A DNA stretch of 12,452 nt from an uncultured Lachnospiraceae bacterium (GTDB lineage Bacteria > Bacillota > Clostridia > Lachnospirales > Lachnospiraceae), in NCBI GenBank assembly GCA_902767235.1, contig CACXGR010000316.1, positions 1-12,452 of the forward strand, given 5' to 3'. This document shows positions 1 to 7,263 of the stretch, piece after piece. Each line of letters starts with the position of its first letter. The stretch's first letter is position 1. A program made the position numbers and the translations under genes. Under the pieces are notes generated by a model. The model was not told the DNA's origin, ran no database searches, and saw nothing but the letters and a program-made list of their open reading frames with translations.

Positions 1-19
1 CTCTTTAGGAGTCTGGCAA

Positions 20-1063
20 ATGGATGAGATGAAGAGATTTATTGCGAATGCGGATCTGACCGTCTCCGAGGCCATGCAGAAGATTGACGCGGGTGCGTCG
101 GGCATTCTGTTTCTGACCGATGACAGGGACGTCCTGGTCGGATGCATCACAGATGGCGATATTAGAAGATTTCTGTTGGCCGGCGGCACAATGAAGGACC
201 CGGCCTTAAAGGCTTGCAACAGGAACCCGAAAGTAGCCCGCTCCCACGAAGAGGCAAAACGTCTCTACCACGACAGGAATTATATCGCGATCCCGATCCT
301 GGATGATCAGGGGACCATCACTGCCCTGTATAAGGGCAATAATTGCGAGATCCGCAAGAAGAACAACCTGAACACCCCGGTCGTGATCAACGCCGGCGGG
401 AAAGGGACCCGCCTGGATCCCTTCACCAGAGTGCTGCCCAAGCCTCTGATCCCCGTGGGGGAGTTCCCAATCGTAGAACTGATCATGAGGGAATACCAAT
501 CTTACGGATGCGATCAGTTCCACATGATCGTGAACTACAAAAAGAACCTCATGAAGGCCTATTTTGCCGAGAATGAGAATCGATACGACATCACCTGGTA
601 CGACGAGGAAAAACCGCTGGGGACCGGCGGCGGGCTGAGCCTGCTGCGCGGAAAGCTCACAGACACCTTCTTCTTCGCCAACTGCGACGCTCTTCTGACA
701 GCGAATTACGAGAGCATGCTGAAGTTCCACAAGGAGAATGAAAACAAGATCACCATGATCTGTGCCTACAAGAACTTCAACATCCCCTACGGAGTAGTTC
801 GGATGGGAAAGAACGGGGTCATCGAGAAGATGGAAGAGAAGCCGCTCCTCTCTTATCTGGTCAACACGGGAATCTATATCGTGGAGCCGGAAGTGATCGA
901 CGACATTGAGGACAACGTGGCGATCGGCTTCCCCGATATCATAGAAAAGGAAAGACAGAGGGGAAAGAAGGTCGCGGCCTTCCCGGTCAGCGAGAACGAC
1001 TGGATGGATATGGGACAACTCCCCGAACTTGAGAAAATGAGAAGGAAACTGTACGGCGAATGA
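20..1063 (+). CDS. ptmE: CBS-domain sugar-1-phosphate nucleotidyltransferase, PtmE-like
   Basis: The protein has 347 residues. Residues about 8-110 form a pair of CBS repeats (LVGCITDGDIRRFL at 39-52; YIAIPILDDQG at 88-98). Residues about 119-345 are a nucleotidyltransferase domain with the signature INAGGKGTRL (123-132) followed by LPKPLIPVG (139-147), and NCD (221-223) as the likely metal-binding aspartate region. The same CBS plus transferase layout occurs in Campylobacter PtmE, a guanylyltransferase acting on glucosamine-1-phosphate at the start of the GDP route to legionaminic acid. I infer that role here because neuB, neuC and neuA homologues follow. AGGAG at 7-11 lies 8 bases before the ATG at 20; a second in-frame ATG at 29 is less well spaced. 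The CBS pair may sense a nucleotide. The nucleotide used (GTP, UTP, CTP or dTTP) cannot be read from the sequence. Confidence 0.85.
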   Translation: MDEMKRFIANADLTVSEAMQKIDAGASGILFLTDDRDVLVGCITDGDIRRFLLAGGTMKDPALKACNRNPKVARSHEEAKRLYHDRNYIAIPILDDQGTITALYKGNNCEIRKKNNLNTPVVINAGGKGTRLDPFTRVLPKPLIPVGEFPIVELIMREYQSYGCDQFHMIVNYKKNLMKAYFAENENRYDITWYDEEKPLGTGGGLSLLRGKLTDTFFFANCDALLTANYESMLKFHKENENKITMICAYKNFNIPYGVVRMGKNGVIEKMEEKPLLSYLVNTGIYIVEPEVIDDIEDNVAIGFPDIIEKERQRGKKVAAFPVSENDWMDMGQLPELEKMRRKLYGE

Positions 1064-1081
1064 AGACAGAAAGCGAATGCA

Positions 1082-2503
1082 ATGAGCTCCGGAAATAATG
1101 TTAAGGCGTTAAAATCAGGCATATGGTACACAGTCGCCAATTTCCTGACGAGGAGCATCGGGTTCATCACAACGCCGATCTTTACAAGACTGCTCACTCA
1201 CGACGAATACGGGCTGTACAATAATTACATCTCCTGGCAGAGTACGCTGATCATCCTTGTGACGCTCAACCTGACATCGACCTTTATCAGCGCACGATTT
1301 GAATTTGAGGACGACTTCGACGGCTATATCTCGTCAGTCATGTCCCTGAGTTTTCTCTCGACGCTGATCTGGACGATCGCGATCAATCTGTTCCCCGCAT
1401 GGTTTGTGAACCTGACGGGGGTAGAGCTCAGGTACCTGAACATACTGATGGTCTATCTGCTGTTCTACAGTGCGATCGAGATGTTCCAGACGCGGGAGCG
1501 CTACTATTTTGAGTATAAGATCTCTGTACTGATCAGCGTGGTAATTTCGGTTGGAAGTTCCCTTCTGTCCGTATTATTAGTACTGACCATGGAAAACAGA
1601 CTGGCCGGAAGGATCATCGGCAATTCCGCCTGCTATATTCTGATCGGGTCTGTATTGCTGTTCTATATCTACTACAAGGGAAGAAAGGTCGACATTAAGT
1701 ACTGGCTGTATGCACTGCCAATCTGCACCCCCTTTATTCCGCACCTGCTGTCACTGACCCTGCTCAATTCAATGGACAGGATCATGATCACCAGGATCTG
1801 CGGGGCGGAGGACAATGCACTGTACTCCCTGGCTTACAACTGCGGCGCCATCATCACGCTGCTGGTGACCTCCCTCAATACGGCCTTTGCGCCCTGGCTG
1901 GGAGAAAAACTCAACGACGACGATCTGGACGAGATCCGCAGTGTATCGGAAAAATATGTTTTCCTGTTCGTCTTTCTGGCCGCCGGGATCATGCTGATCG
2001 TGCCGGAAATACTGCTTCTGATGGGCGGCCCCAGTTACTTGGAGGCGATCTATGTGATGCCCCCTGTGGCTTTCGGCTGTGTCTGTCAGTTCATTTACAT
2101 CATGTACGTCAATATAGAGCAGTTCAAGAAAAAGACCGTGGGAATGGCCTTTGCATCGGTTTCGGCAGCAGCTCTGAATTATATTCTCAATGCGCTTCTG
2201 ATCCCACGCTTCGGCTACGTTGCGGCGGCGTATACGACGCTGGTCAGCTTTCTCTGGCTGGCTGTCGCGCACATGTATCTGGTCAAAAGACTCGGCTGTC
2301 TTGACGTATACAATACCAAACTGATCTTGACGATCCTTGCGGCCATGTCCGTCTACACGGTCGTGATCAACTATGTCTATCGGCTGCCGGTCATCCGATA
2401 CGCGATCCTGGCAGTTTATACCATCCTGTTTATCTGCGCAGCATGGAAGTACAAGGGTCTGATCCTCTCGATCTTAAAGCGCAGAAAAGGTCGAAAAGCG
2501 TGA
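1082..2503 (+). CDS. wzx: Wzx-type polysaccharide flippase (MATE/PST superfamily)
   Basis: This is a 473-residue integral membrane protein with roughly 12-14 hydrophobic segments, for example around 52-70, 87-108, 119-133, 147-169, 183-197, 250-270, 291-313, 325-343, 355-373, 380-401, 413-433 and 438-454. The N-terminal stretch (GFITTPIFTRLLTHDEYGLY, 27-46) is typical of oligosaccharide flippases, which move undecaprenyl-diphosphate-linked glycans across the cytoplasmic membrane. A basic tail (RRKGRKA) ends the protein. It sits 18 bases after the ptmE-like gene, with only a weak Shine-Dalgarno (AGAAAG), so translation may depend partly on coupling. Its place between sugar-synthesis genes suggests that the nonulosonate is made for a lipid-linked, flippase-exported glycan and not only for direct protein modification. 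The substrate cannot be predicted. Confidence 0.88.
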   Translation: MSSGNNVKALKSGIWYTVANFLTRSIGFITTPIFTRLLTHDEYGLYNNYISWQSTLIILVTLNLTSTFISARFEFEDDFDGYISSVMSLSFLSTLIWTIAINLFPAWFVNLTGVELRYLNILMVYLLFYSAIEMFQTRERYYFEYKISVLISVVISVGSSLLSVLLVLTMENRLAGRIIGNSACYILIGSVLLFYIYYKGRKVDIKYWLYALPICTPFIPHLLSLTLLNSMDRIMITRICGAEDNALYSLAYNCGAIITLLVTSLNTAFAPWLGEKLNDDDLDEIRSVSEKYVFLFVFLAAGIMLIVPEILLLMGGPSYLEAIYVMPPVAFGCVCQFIYIMYVNIEQFKKKTVGMAFASVSAAALNYILNALLIPRFGYVAAAYTTLVSFLWLAVAHMYLVKRLGCLDVYNTKLILTILAAMSVYTVVINYVYRLPVIRYAILAVYTILFICAAWKYKGLILSILKRRKGRKA

Positions 2504-2506
2504 TCC

Positions 2507-2511
2507 GGGGG
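2507..2511 (+). promoter_or_regulatory. Shine-Dalgarno site for the GTG start of neuD
   Basis: GGGGG lies 8 bases before GTG at 2520, just after the flippase stop (2501-2503). It supports the non-ATG start; no in-frame ATG close by gives the N-terminal KRKLLLIGGGGH nucleotide-binding strand. Confidence 0.6.
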
Positions 2512-2519
2512 ACAAAAAA

Positions 2520-3149
2520 GTGAAACGAAAACTTTTGCTCATAGGCGGCGGTGGACACTGCCGCTCTGTGCTTGATACGGCGATCCGGCTGGGCACCTTT
2601 GACGAACTGGGAATTGTGGACTTTACCGACAGCTCCTGTCTGGGGATTCCCGTAGTCGGAACGGATGACGACATTCCTGCTCTGATCCGGGAAGGATGGA
2701 ACGAGGCCTGCATCACAGTGGGGAGTGTTGGAAATACAGCGATCCGAAGGCGATTGTATGAAATGGCCAAGTCTCTGAGACTGAGCCTTACGCCCATCAT
2801 TGATGAGAGTGCGATCGTTGCCGGCGGAGCCGTGATCGGCGAGGGCACCTTTATAGGCAAGCGTGCCATCGTCAACACCTGCGCTGAGATTGGGAGCTGC
2901 GCGATCATCAACACAGGCGCCATCGTGGAACATGACTGCAGGATCGGTGACTTTGCCCATATCAGCCCCGGGGCCGTGATCTGCGGGCAGGTGAGCGTCG
3001 GAGATGACGCCCATGTGGGAGCCGGGAGCGTCGTGAGGCAGCAGATCACAGTTGGCAGCGGGGCGCTCATTGGGGCAGGAAGTACAGTTGTTCACAATAT
3101 TCCTTCTGATGCCAGGGCATATGGAAATCCCTGTAAGGTGGTGAGATAA
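2520..3149 (+). CDS. neuD: NeuD/LegH/PglD-type sugar O- or N-acetyltransferase
   Basis: The protein has 209 residues and starts at GTG. Residues 1-85 form a small Rossmann-like domain with a glycine-rich loop (LLLIGGGGHCRSV, 5-17). Residues about 95-205 are a left-handed beta helix made of hexapeptide repeats (AVIGEGTFIG, RIGDFAHISPGAVICG, AHVGAGSVV, ALIGAGSTVV). His138 in VEHDCRIGDF matches the catalytic base of PglD, and His147 follows in AHISPGA. In nonulosonate loci this family acetylates the 4-amino group of the UDP- or GDP-linked diamino sugar (PglD, LegH) or O-acetylates sialic acid (NeuD). Next to a ptmE-like gene and upstream of neuB, the LegH role is the better guess. The stop codon overlaps the neuB start by one base (TAATG), so the two are translationally coupled. 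Confidence 0.85.
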   Translation: MKRKLLLIGGGGHCRSVLDTAIRLGTFDELGIVDFTDSSCLGIPVVGTDDDIPALIREGWNEACITVGSVGNTAIRRRLYEMAKSLRLSLTPIIDESAIVAGGAVIGEGTFIGKRAIVNTCAEIGSCAIINTGAIVEHDCRIGDFAHISPGAVICGQVSVGDDAHVGAGSVVRQQITVGSGALIGAGSTVVHNIPSDARAYGNPCKVVR

Positions 3150-4141
3150 TGAGTGTATATATTATTGCGGAAGCGGGCGTAAATCATAACGGAGATCTGA
3201 ATCTGGCCTTTGAACTGGTGGATGCCGCGAAGGCAGCAGGTGTTGACTGCGTCAAGTTCCAGACCTTTAAGTCTGAAAATCTCGTATCGCGCGGGGCGCA
3301 AAAGGCGGAATACCAGAAAGCAGCGACGGGAGACAGCTCCCAGAAGGATATGCTCAAGCAGCTGGAGCTCTCTTTTGACGAATTTATCACATTGAAAGAA
3401 TACTGCGACAATGCAGGAATCTGCTTTTTGTCAACGCCCTTCGATTTTGAGAGCATAGACTTCCTCAATTCCATTGACATGCCGTTTTGGAAAGTCCCCT
3501 CTGGAGAAGTGACTAATTACCCCTACCTGAGAGAGCTCGGCAGGACCGGCAAACCGGTCGTTATGTCCACCGGTATGTGCGAGACGGAGGAGATCAGGGC
3601 GGCCATCGAAGTCCTCAGGGAGAACGGGACCAAAGAGATCAAGCTCCTCCACTGCAATACCGAATATCCGACACCGTTTTGCGACGTAAATCTTCGGGCC
3701 ATGAAGACGCTAAGAGACGAATTCGGCCTGGAAGTGGGCTACTCCGACCACACCAAGGGCATTGAAGTACCCATTGCTGCTGTGGCAATGGGAGCAACAG
3801 TTATAGAGAAGCACTTTACCCTGGACCGGAACATGGAAGGCCCGGATCACAAAGCGAGCCTGGAACCCCATGAACTTGCTGAGATGGTAAGAAGTATCCG
3901 GCACATCGAGGAGGCGCTCGGAACAGGGGAGAAGAAACCCTCTCCCTCCGAAAAGAAAAATAAGGCCGTTGCCCGAAAGAGCATTGTAGCCAAGACTTTC
4001 ATACGAGCCGGAGAGATCCTGACAGAAGAGAACCTGACAGTCAAGAGACCCGGAAACGGAATCAGCCCGATGCGATGGAACGAGATCCTGGGGACCAAAG
4101 CGGTGAGAGACTTTGAAGAGGACGAGCTGATCGAGGAGTAA
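3149..4141 (+). CDS. neuB: Nonulosonic acid synthase, NeuB/LegI family
   Basis: The protein has 330 residues, close to the family norm. A TIM barrel (about 1-255) carries IAEAGVNHNGD (6-16), KFQTF (36-40), STPFD (95-99), VPSGE (116-120), HCNTEYPTP (168-176) and GYSDHTKGIEVP (197-208). An antifreeze-like SAF domain (about 275-330) follows. His201 and His222 have the same spacing as the two metal-binding histidines of meningococcal NeuB (215 and 236), and Arg300 in KRPGNGIS fits its SAF-domain Arg314. The enzyme condenses phosphoenolpyruvate with a six-carbon N-acetyl amino sugar to give a nine-carbon nonulosonic acid in the cytoplasm. The HCNTEYPTP form and the neighbouring genes favour the legionaminic acid (LegI) type over Neu5Ac synthase, but this is not decisive. 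AAGGTG upstream, inside the neuD 3' end, serves as ribosome binding site. Confidence 0.95.
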   Translation: MSVYIIAEAGVNHNGDLNLAFELVDAAKAAGVDCVKFQTFKSENLVSRGAQKAEYQKAATGDSSQKDMLKQLELSFDEFITLKEYCDNAGICFLSTPFDFESIDFLNSIDMPFWKVPSGEVTNYPYLRELGRTGKPVVMSTGMCETEEIRAAIEVLRENGTKEIKLLHCNTEYPTPFCDVNLRAMKTLRDEFGLEVGYSDHTKGIEVPIAAVAMGATVIEKHFTLDRNMEGPDHKASLEPHELAEMVRSIRHIEEALGTGEKKPSPSEKKNKAVARKSIVAKTFIRAGEILTEENLTVKRPGNGISPMRWNEILGTKAVRDFEEDELIEE

Positions 4142-4143
4142 GA

Positions 4144-4180
4144 GGATCACCGAAGGCGGATCTAACCGCCGGGGTGCTCC
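4144..4180 (+). other. Imperfect hairpin between neuB and neuC
   Basis: GGATCACC (4144-4151) pairs with GGTGCTCC (4173-4180) at 7 of 8 positions. Inside it, GGCGG (4155-4159) pairs perfectly with CCGCC (4166-4170) around a 6-base loop. A small internal loop (GAA against GG) separates the two stems. It starts 2 bases after the neuB stop and ends 9 bases before the neuC ATG. No T-run follows, so it is not a standard terminator. It could act on mRNA stability, processing or neuC translation. Confidence 0.55.
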
Positions 4181-4189
4181 GAAACGGGT

Positions 4190-5350
4190 ATGAATATGAA
4201 GAAAATAGCAGTTGTAACCGCTACAAGAGCGGAATACGGGTTGCTCTCTCCGGTCATCAAAGCTTTGCGGAAAAGACAGAGCGCGGACCTTGGGATCGAC
4301 CTGATCGTGACTGGGACACACCTGAGCGAGAATTACGGCAATACAGTCAGGGACATCGACGACGCGATCGACTACAGGGTCCCTGTATCCGTCAAGTCGG
4401 ACACCGAGAAGGACATCTCCGCGAACCAGGCAGAAGTCCTGGTGAAGTTCACGGACCTGTTCAACGAGCAGAAATACAGCGCGGCGGTGCTTCTGGGCGA
4501 CCGATATGAGACGCTGGCCATCGCGATTGCGGCCGGCAACACCAGGACACCGATCTTTCACCTCTGCGGAGGCGACACCACAGAGGGAGCCCTGGATGAG
4601 TGGATCCGCCACTCGATCACCAAGATGAGCTATCTCCACTTTGTGACCAATGAGGAGAGCCGTAGGAGAGTGATCCAGCTGGGAGAAGATCCTGCAAGAG
4701 TGTTCAATTATGGGTCCACCAGCATCGACAATGTCATGAAAGCTGCAGACCTTTCCAAATCGGAAGCGCTTGACAGCATTCAACTTCCGGACTGCCAATA
4801 CGCGCTGTGTACTTATCACCCCGTGACAATGGAGGATGGCAGCGTCGATGAGCAGATCGCAGAATTCCTTGATGCGATCAGGCAGACCGGGGATCTGGAG
4901 TTTATCGTGACCAAATCCAATGCCGACCAGGGCGGCGCAAGGATCAACCGGCTGCTGGATGAGGCGGAAAAGGGGATCGCAAATCTCCACGTCTACACAT
5001 CCCTGGGCGTACGTCGCTACCTGTCGCTGATGAGATATGCGGAATTTGTACTGGGCAACTCCTCCAGCGGCATTATCGAGACACCGGCTTTTCACGTCCC
5101 CACCGTCAACATCGGGGACAGACAGCGGGGCAGGCTCCAGGCGGCTTCCATCATCAACTGCGCTGCAGACAGTGAGAGCATAGAGGCGGCCATAAAGAAA
5201 GCGCGGAGTCCCGAATTCAGGGAAATCTGTCAAAAGACAGAGGGACTGTACGGCACGGGAAATGCCGGAGAAAGGATCGCTGCCAAGATGATCGAAGTCG
5301 TCATGCAGGATTCCATTGACCTGAAAAAGAAGTTTTACAACCTGACGTGA
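4190..5350 (+). CDS. neuC: Hydrolysing nucleotide-sugar 2-epimerase, NeuC/LegG family
   Basis: The 386-residue protein has the GT-B-like fold expected of the non-hydrolysing/hydrolysing UDP-GlcNAc 2-epimerase family. Visible motifs are TATRAEYGLL (10-19), GTHLSENYGNT (42-52), LLGDRYE (101-107), HLCGGDTTEGALDEWIRHS (124-142), TYHPVT (208-213) and LGNSSSGIIETP (288-299). The family inverts C2 and releases the nucleotide, giving a free manno-configured sugar for NeuB. In legionaminic synthesis (LegG) the substrate is a diacetamido-trideoxy sugar linked to UDP or GDP, and the PtmE-like gene suggests GDP here. Two ATGs are possible, at 4190 and 4196 (MNMKKIAVV). The Shine-Dalgarno is poor for both and lies beside the hairpin at 4144-4180, so initiation may be controlled by that structure. 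Gene 6 follows after 10 bases. Confidence 0.93.
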   Translation: MNMKKIAVVTATRAEYGLLSPVIKALRKRQSADLGIDLIVTGTHLSENYGNTVRDIDDAIDYRVPVSVKSDTEKDISANQAEVLVKFTDLFNEQKYSAAVLLGDRYETLAIAIAAGNTRTPIFHLCGGDTTEGALDEWIRHSITKMSYLHFVTNEESRRRVIQLGEDPARVFNYGSTSIDNVMKAADLSKSEALDSIQLPDCQYALCTYHPVTMEDGSVDEQIAEFLDAIRQTGDLEFIVTKSNADQGGARINRLLDEAEKGIANLHVYTSLGVRRYLSLMRYAEFVLGNSSSGIIETPAFHVPTVNIGDRQRGRLQAASIINCAADSESIEAAIKKARSPEFREICQKTEGLYGTGNAGERIAAKMIEVVMQDSIDLKKKFYNLT

Positions 5351-5360
5351 GGAATTAGAT

Positions 5361-6329
5361 ATGAAGATCGTCGTAATAGGCTTAGGATCCATGGGCAAGA
5401 GAAGGATCCGGCTGATCAAAGAGATGTATCCGGAGTACGAGATCACAGGCGTGGACGGAAGAGAGGACCGCAGAAAAGAGGCGGGAGACCTCTTCGGAAT
5501 CTCCTGTTATGCGTCGACGGCAGAAGCAGAGAAAAGCATTGACTGCGCCTTCGTCTGCACATCCCCGTTGTCCCATGCCGCCATCATCACGGACTGCCTG
5601 CAGCGCGGCTGGAATGTATTTACAGAGCTGAACCTGGTCGACAATGGCTATGACCGCAATATGGCTCTGGCCGAGGAGAAGAATAAGGTCCTGTTTCTTT
5701 CCTCGACTTTCTTTTACCGCGAAGAACTGAAATATATCAGCTCCAGAGTGGAAAAAGACCATAAATGGAATTACATTTACCACATCGGACAGTACCTGCC
5801 GGACTGGCATCCCTGGGAAAACTACAAGGATTTCTTTATCGGCGACAAGAGGACCAATGGCTGCAGGGAGATCCTGGCCATTGAGCTCCCCTGGCTGACA
5901 GGCGCCTTTGGAGGGATCCGATCCGCGCATGCGGTATCTGACAAGATGACAGATCTGAACATCGGTTTTGACGACAATTATATGATCCAGGTCGAACACG
6001 AGAACGGAAACAAGGGAGTTGTGGTAGTCGACGTGGTCTCTCCGGTTGCTGTCAGAAAGCTGGAGGCCTATGCGGAGAACCGGTATCTGTCCTGGAACGG
6101 GACGCCGGACAGTATATATGAATTCGATCCTGCCGAAAAAGTGCTGAACAAGGTCACGCTCAGGGAAGAAGCGGAGCACAGAGAGGGCTACAGCACCTTC
6201 ATTGTGGAGAACGCCTACAAAAATGAGATCAGGGAGTTTTTCGACGTGGTCCTAAACCACACGGAGGCTCTCTACGGATTTGAGCAGGACAAGAAGATCC
6301 TCGGGATCATAGATTCACTGGGGGCATGA
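5361..6329 (+). CDS. Gfo/Idh/MocA-family protein lacking canonical catalytic residues
   Basis: The protein has 322 residues. An N-terminal Rossmann fold has a GLGSMG loop (7-12) and VDGRED (31-36), where an acidic residue after strand 2 fits NAD(H) binding. The usual EKP motif is replaced by ELN (89-91). The central block YLPDWHPWENY (145-155) is shared with the next gene (YLPDWRPGQDY). In the segment that holds the catalytic Asp and His in the neighbour (Asp175, His178), this protein has Ile171 and Ile174, within ILAIELPW (171-178). So the Lys, Asp and His positions are all substituted, while the nucleotide loop is intact. GAGGA upstream supports the ATG at 5361. The family normally oxidises or reduces sugar hydroxyls. 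Here the activity may be altered or lost. Campylobacter also has dehydrogenase-like Ptm proteins in this pathway, but orthology cannot be shown from sequence alone. Confidence 0.82.
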   Translation: MKIVVIGLGSMGKRRIRLIKEMYPEYEITGVDGREDRRKEAGDLFGISCYASTAEAEKSIDCAFVCTSPLSHAAIITDCLQRGWNVFTELNLVDNGYDRNMALAEEKNKVLFLSSTFFYREELKYISSRVEKDHKWNYIYHIGQYLPDWHPWENYKDFFIGDKRTNGCREILAIELPWLTGAFGGIRSAHAVSDKMTDLNIGFDDNYMIQVEHENGNKGVVVVDVVSPVAVRKLEAYAENRYLSWNGTPDSIYEFDPAEKVLNKVTLREEAEHREGYSTFIVENAYKNEIREFFDVVLNHTEALYGFEQDKKILGIIDSLGA

Positions 6330-6330
6330 T

Positions 6331-7263
6331 ATGAGATCACTGAAAGTGTGTTTTGTCGGAATAGGCTCGATCGCAAAGCGCCACATCAGAAATCTGAGCG
6401 CGATCTGTGGTGAGCACGGCATCGAATTGACCATTGATGCTTATCGCAGGAACAGCATTCCCGCGGACGGCGTAAATCGCATTTACAGCGATGTAAAGGA
6501 CGTTCCGAACGACTACGACGCCATATTCATCACAAACCCGACCGAGATGCATCTGGATTCCCTGAAGTCTTTTCATGATAAGGGGAAGCACTTTTTTATC
6601 GAGAAGCCCGTTGTCTCTCTGGGACAGCTCGAAGCTGCGGAGGCGTTTCAAACGCGGAGCGATGCAGTTTACTATGTCGCTGCCCCTCTCAGATACAATG
6701 CGGTCATTGAGTGGATCAGAAGAGAGATCGATCCCTCGGACGTTATCTCCGTCCGCAGTATCTCCTCCAGCTACCTTCCGGACTGGAGACCGGGACAGGA
6801 CTACAGAGCGACCTACAGCGCCCATAAGAACCTGGGCGGAGGCGTCAGCATTGACCTGATCCACGAGTGGGACTATCTGACCTGCCTGTTCGGCTGGCCG
6901 GACAGAGTTCGGAGTCTGATCGGAAAGAAGTCCGACCTGGAGATCGACAGCGAGGACTACGCGATCTATATCGCGGAGTACAGCGACAAGATCGCGGAAC
7001 TGCATCTCGACTATTTTGGCAGGAAGACGATCAGGGAGATCCAGCTCTTTATGAAGAATGAGACCATGATCGGCGACATCGCAAACAATAAGATCAGGTT
7101 TCTGGTCAAGGGATCAGAGATCGACTTCCACGAGGAGCGGGATGACTTCCAGAAGAGAGAACTGCAGTATTTTCTTGATATGATCGAAGGCAAAAGAGAG
7201 GCAGAAGACGGGTATCACCACGGACTTTCCGTCTTAAAGCTCACACAGGGGGAGTGCAGATGA
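6331..7263 (+). CDS. Gfo/Idh/MocA-family sugar oxidoreductase
   Basis: The protein has 310 residues. It has an N-terminal NAD(P)-binding fold (FVGIGSIAKRH, 8-18), the EKP motif with Lys92 (91-93), then YLPDWRPGQDY (148-158), and a GGG-VSIDLIHEWDYL segment (169-183) carrying Asp175 and His178. These are the residues used in the family for hydride transfer and acid-base chemistry, so it should be an active NAD(P)-dependent dehydrogenase or reductase of a sugar or sugar nucleotide. It begins 1 base after the stop of the preceding paralogue, which shares the central block, suggesting the two proteins act together or as a heteromer. Its stop overlaps the start of the next gene (ATGA). No such enzyme is needed in the core NeuC-NeuB-NeuA steps, so it may act on a precursor or on a modified nonulosonate. 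Confidence 0.87.
   Translation: MRSLKVCFVGIGSIAKRHIRNLSAICGEHGIELTIDAYRRNSIPADGVNRIYSDVKDVPNDYDAIFITNPTEMHLDSLKSFHDKGKHFFIEKPVVSLGQLEAAEAFQTRSDAVYYVAAPLRYNAVIEWIRREIDPSDVISVRSISSSYLPDWRPGQDYRATYSAHKNLGGGVSIDLIHEWDYLTCLFGWPDRVRSLIGKKSDLEIDSEDYAIYIAEYSDKIAELHLDYFGRKTIREIQLFMKNETMIGDIANNKIRFLVKGSEIDFHEERDDFQKRELQYFLDMIEGKREAEDGYHHGLSVLKLTQGECR
7247..7254 (+). promoter_or_regulatory. Shine-Dalgarno site deciding the start at 7260
   Basis: AGGGGGAG lies 5 bases before the ATG at 7260. An earlier in-frame GTG at 7254 overlaps this site and has no ribosome binding site of its own, so the ATG is preferred. Confidence 0.65.

Noticed and set aside
4144..4180. Hairpin read as a rho-independent terminator
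   Set aside because: No T-run follows and the next gene of the same pathway starts 9 bases later.
3710..5446. A 578-codon open frame on the minus strand, spanning the neuB 3' end, the neuB-neuC gap and neuC
   Set aside because: It lies opposite two well-conserved enzymes, shows no recognisable family or motif, and has a composition expected of an antisense shadow. Other minus-strand frames of 200 codons or more (for example 206-1018 and 5382-6179) have the same explanation.
7254..7262. GTG start for the hexapeptide acyltransferase
   Set aside because: The GTG overlaps the ribosome binding site itself; the ATG at 7260 has correct spacing and forms an ATGA overlap.
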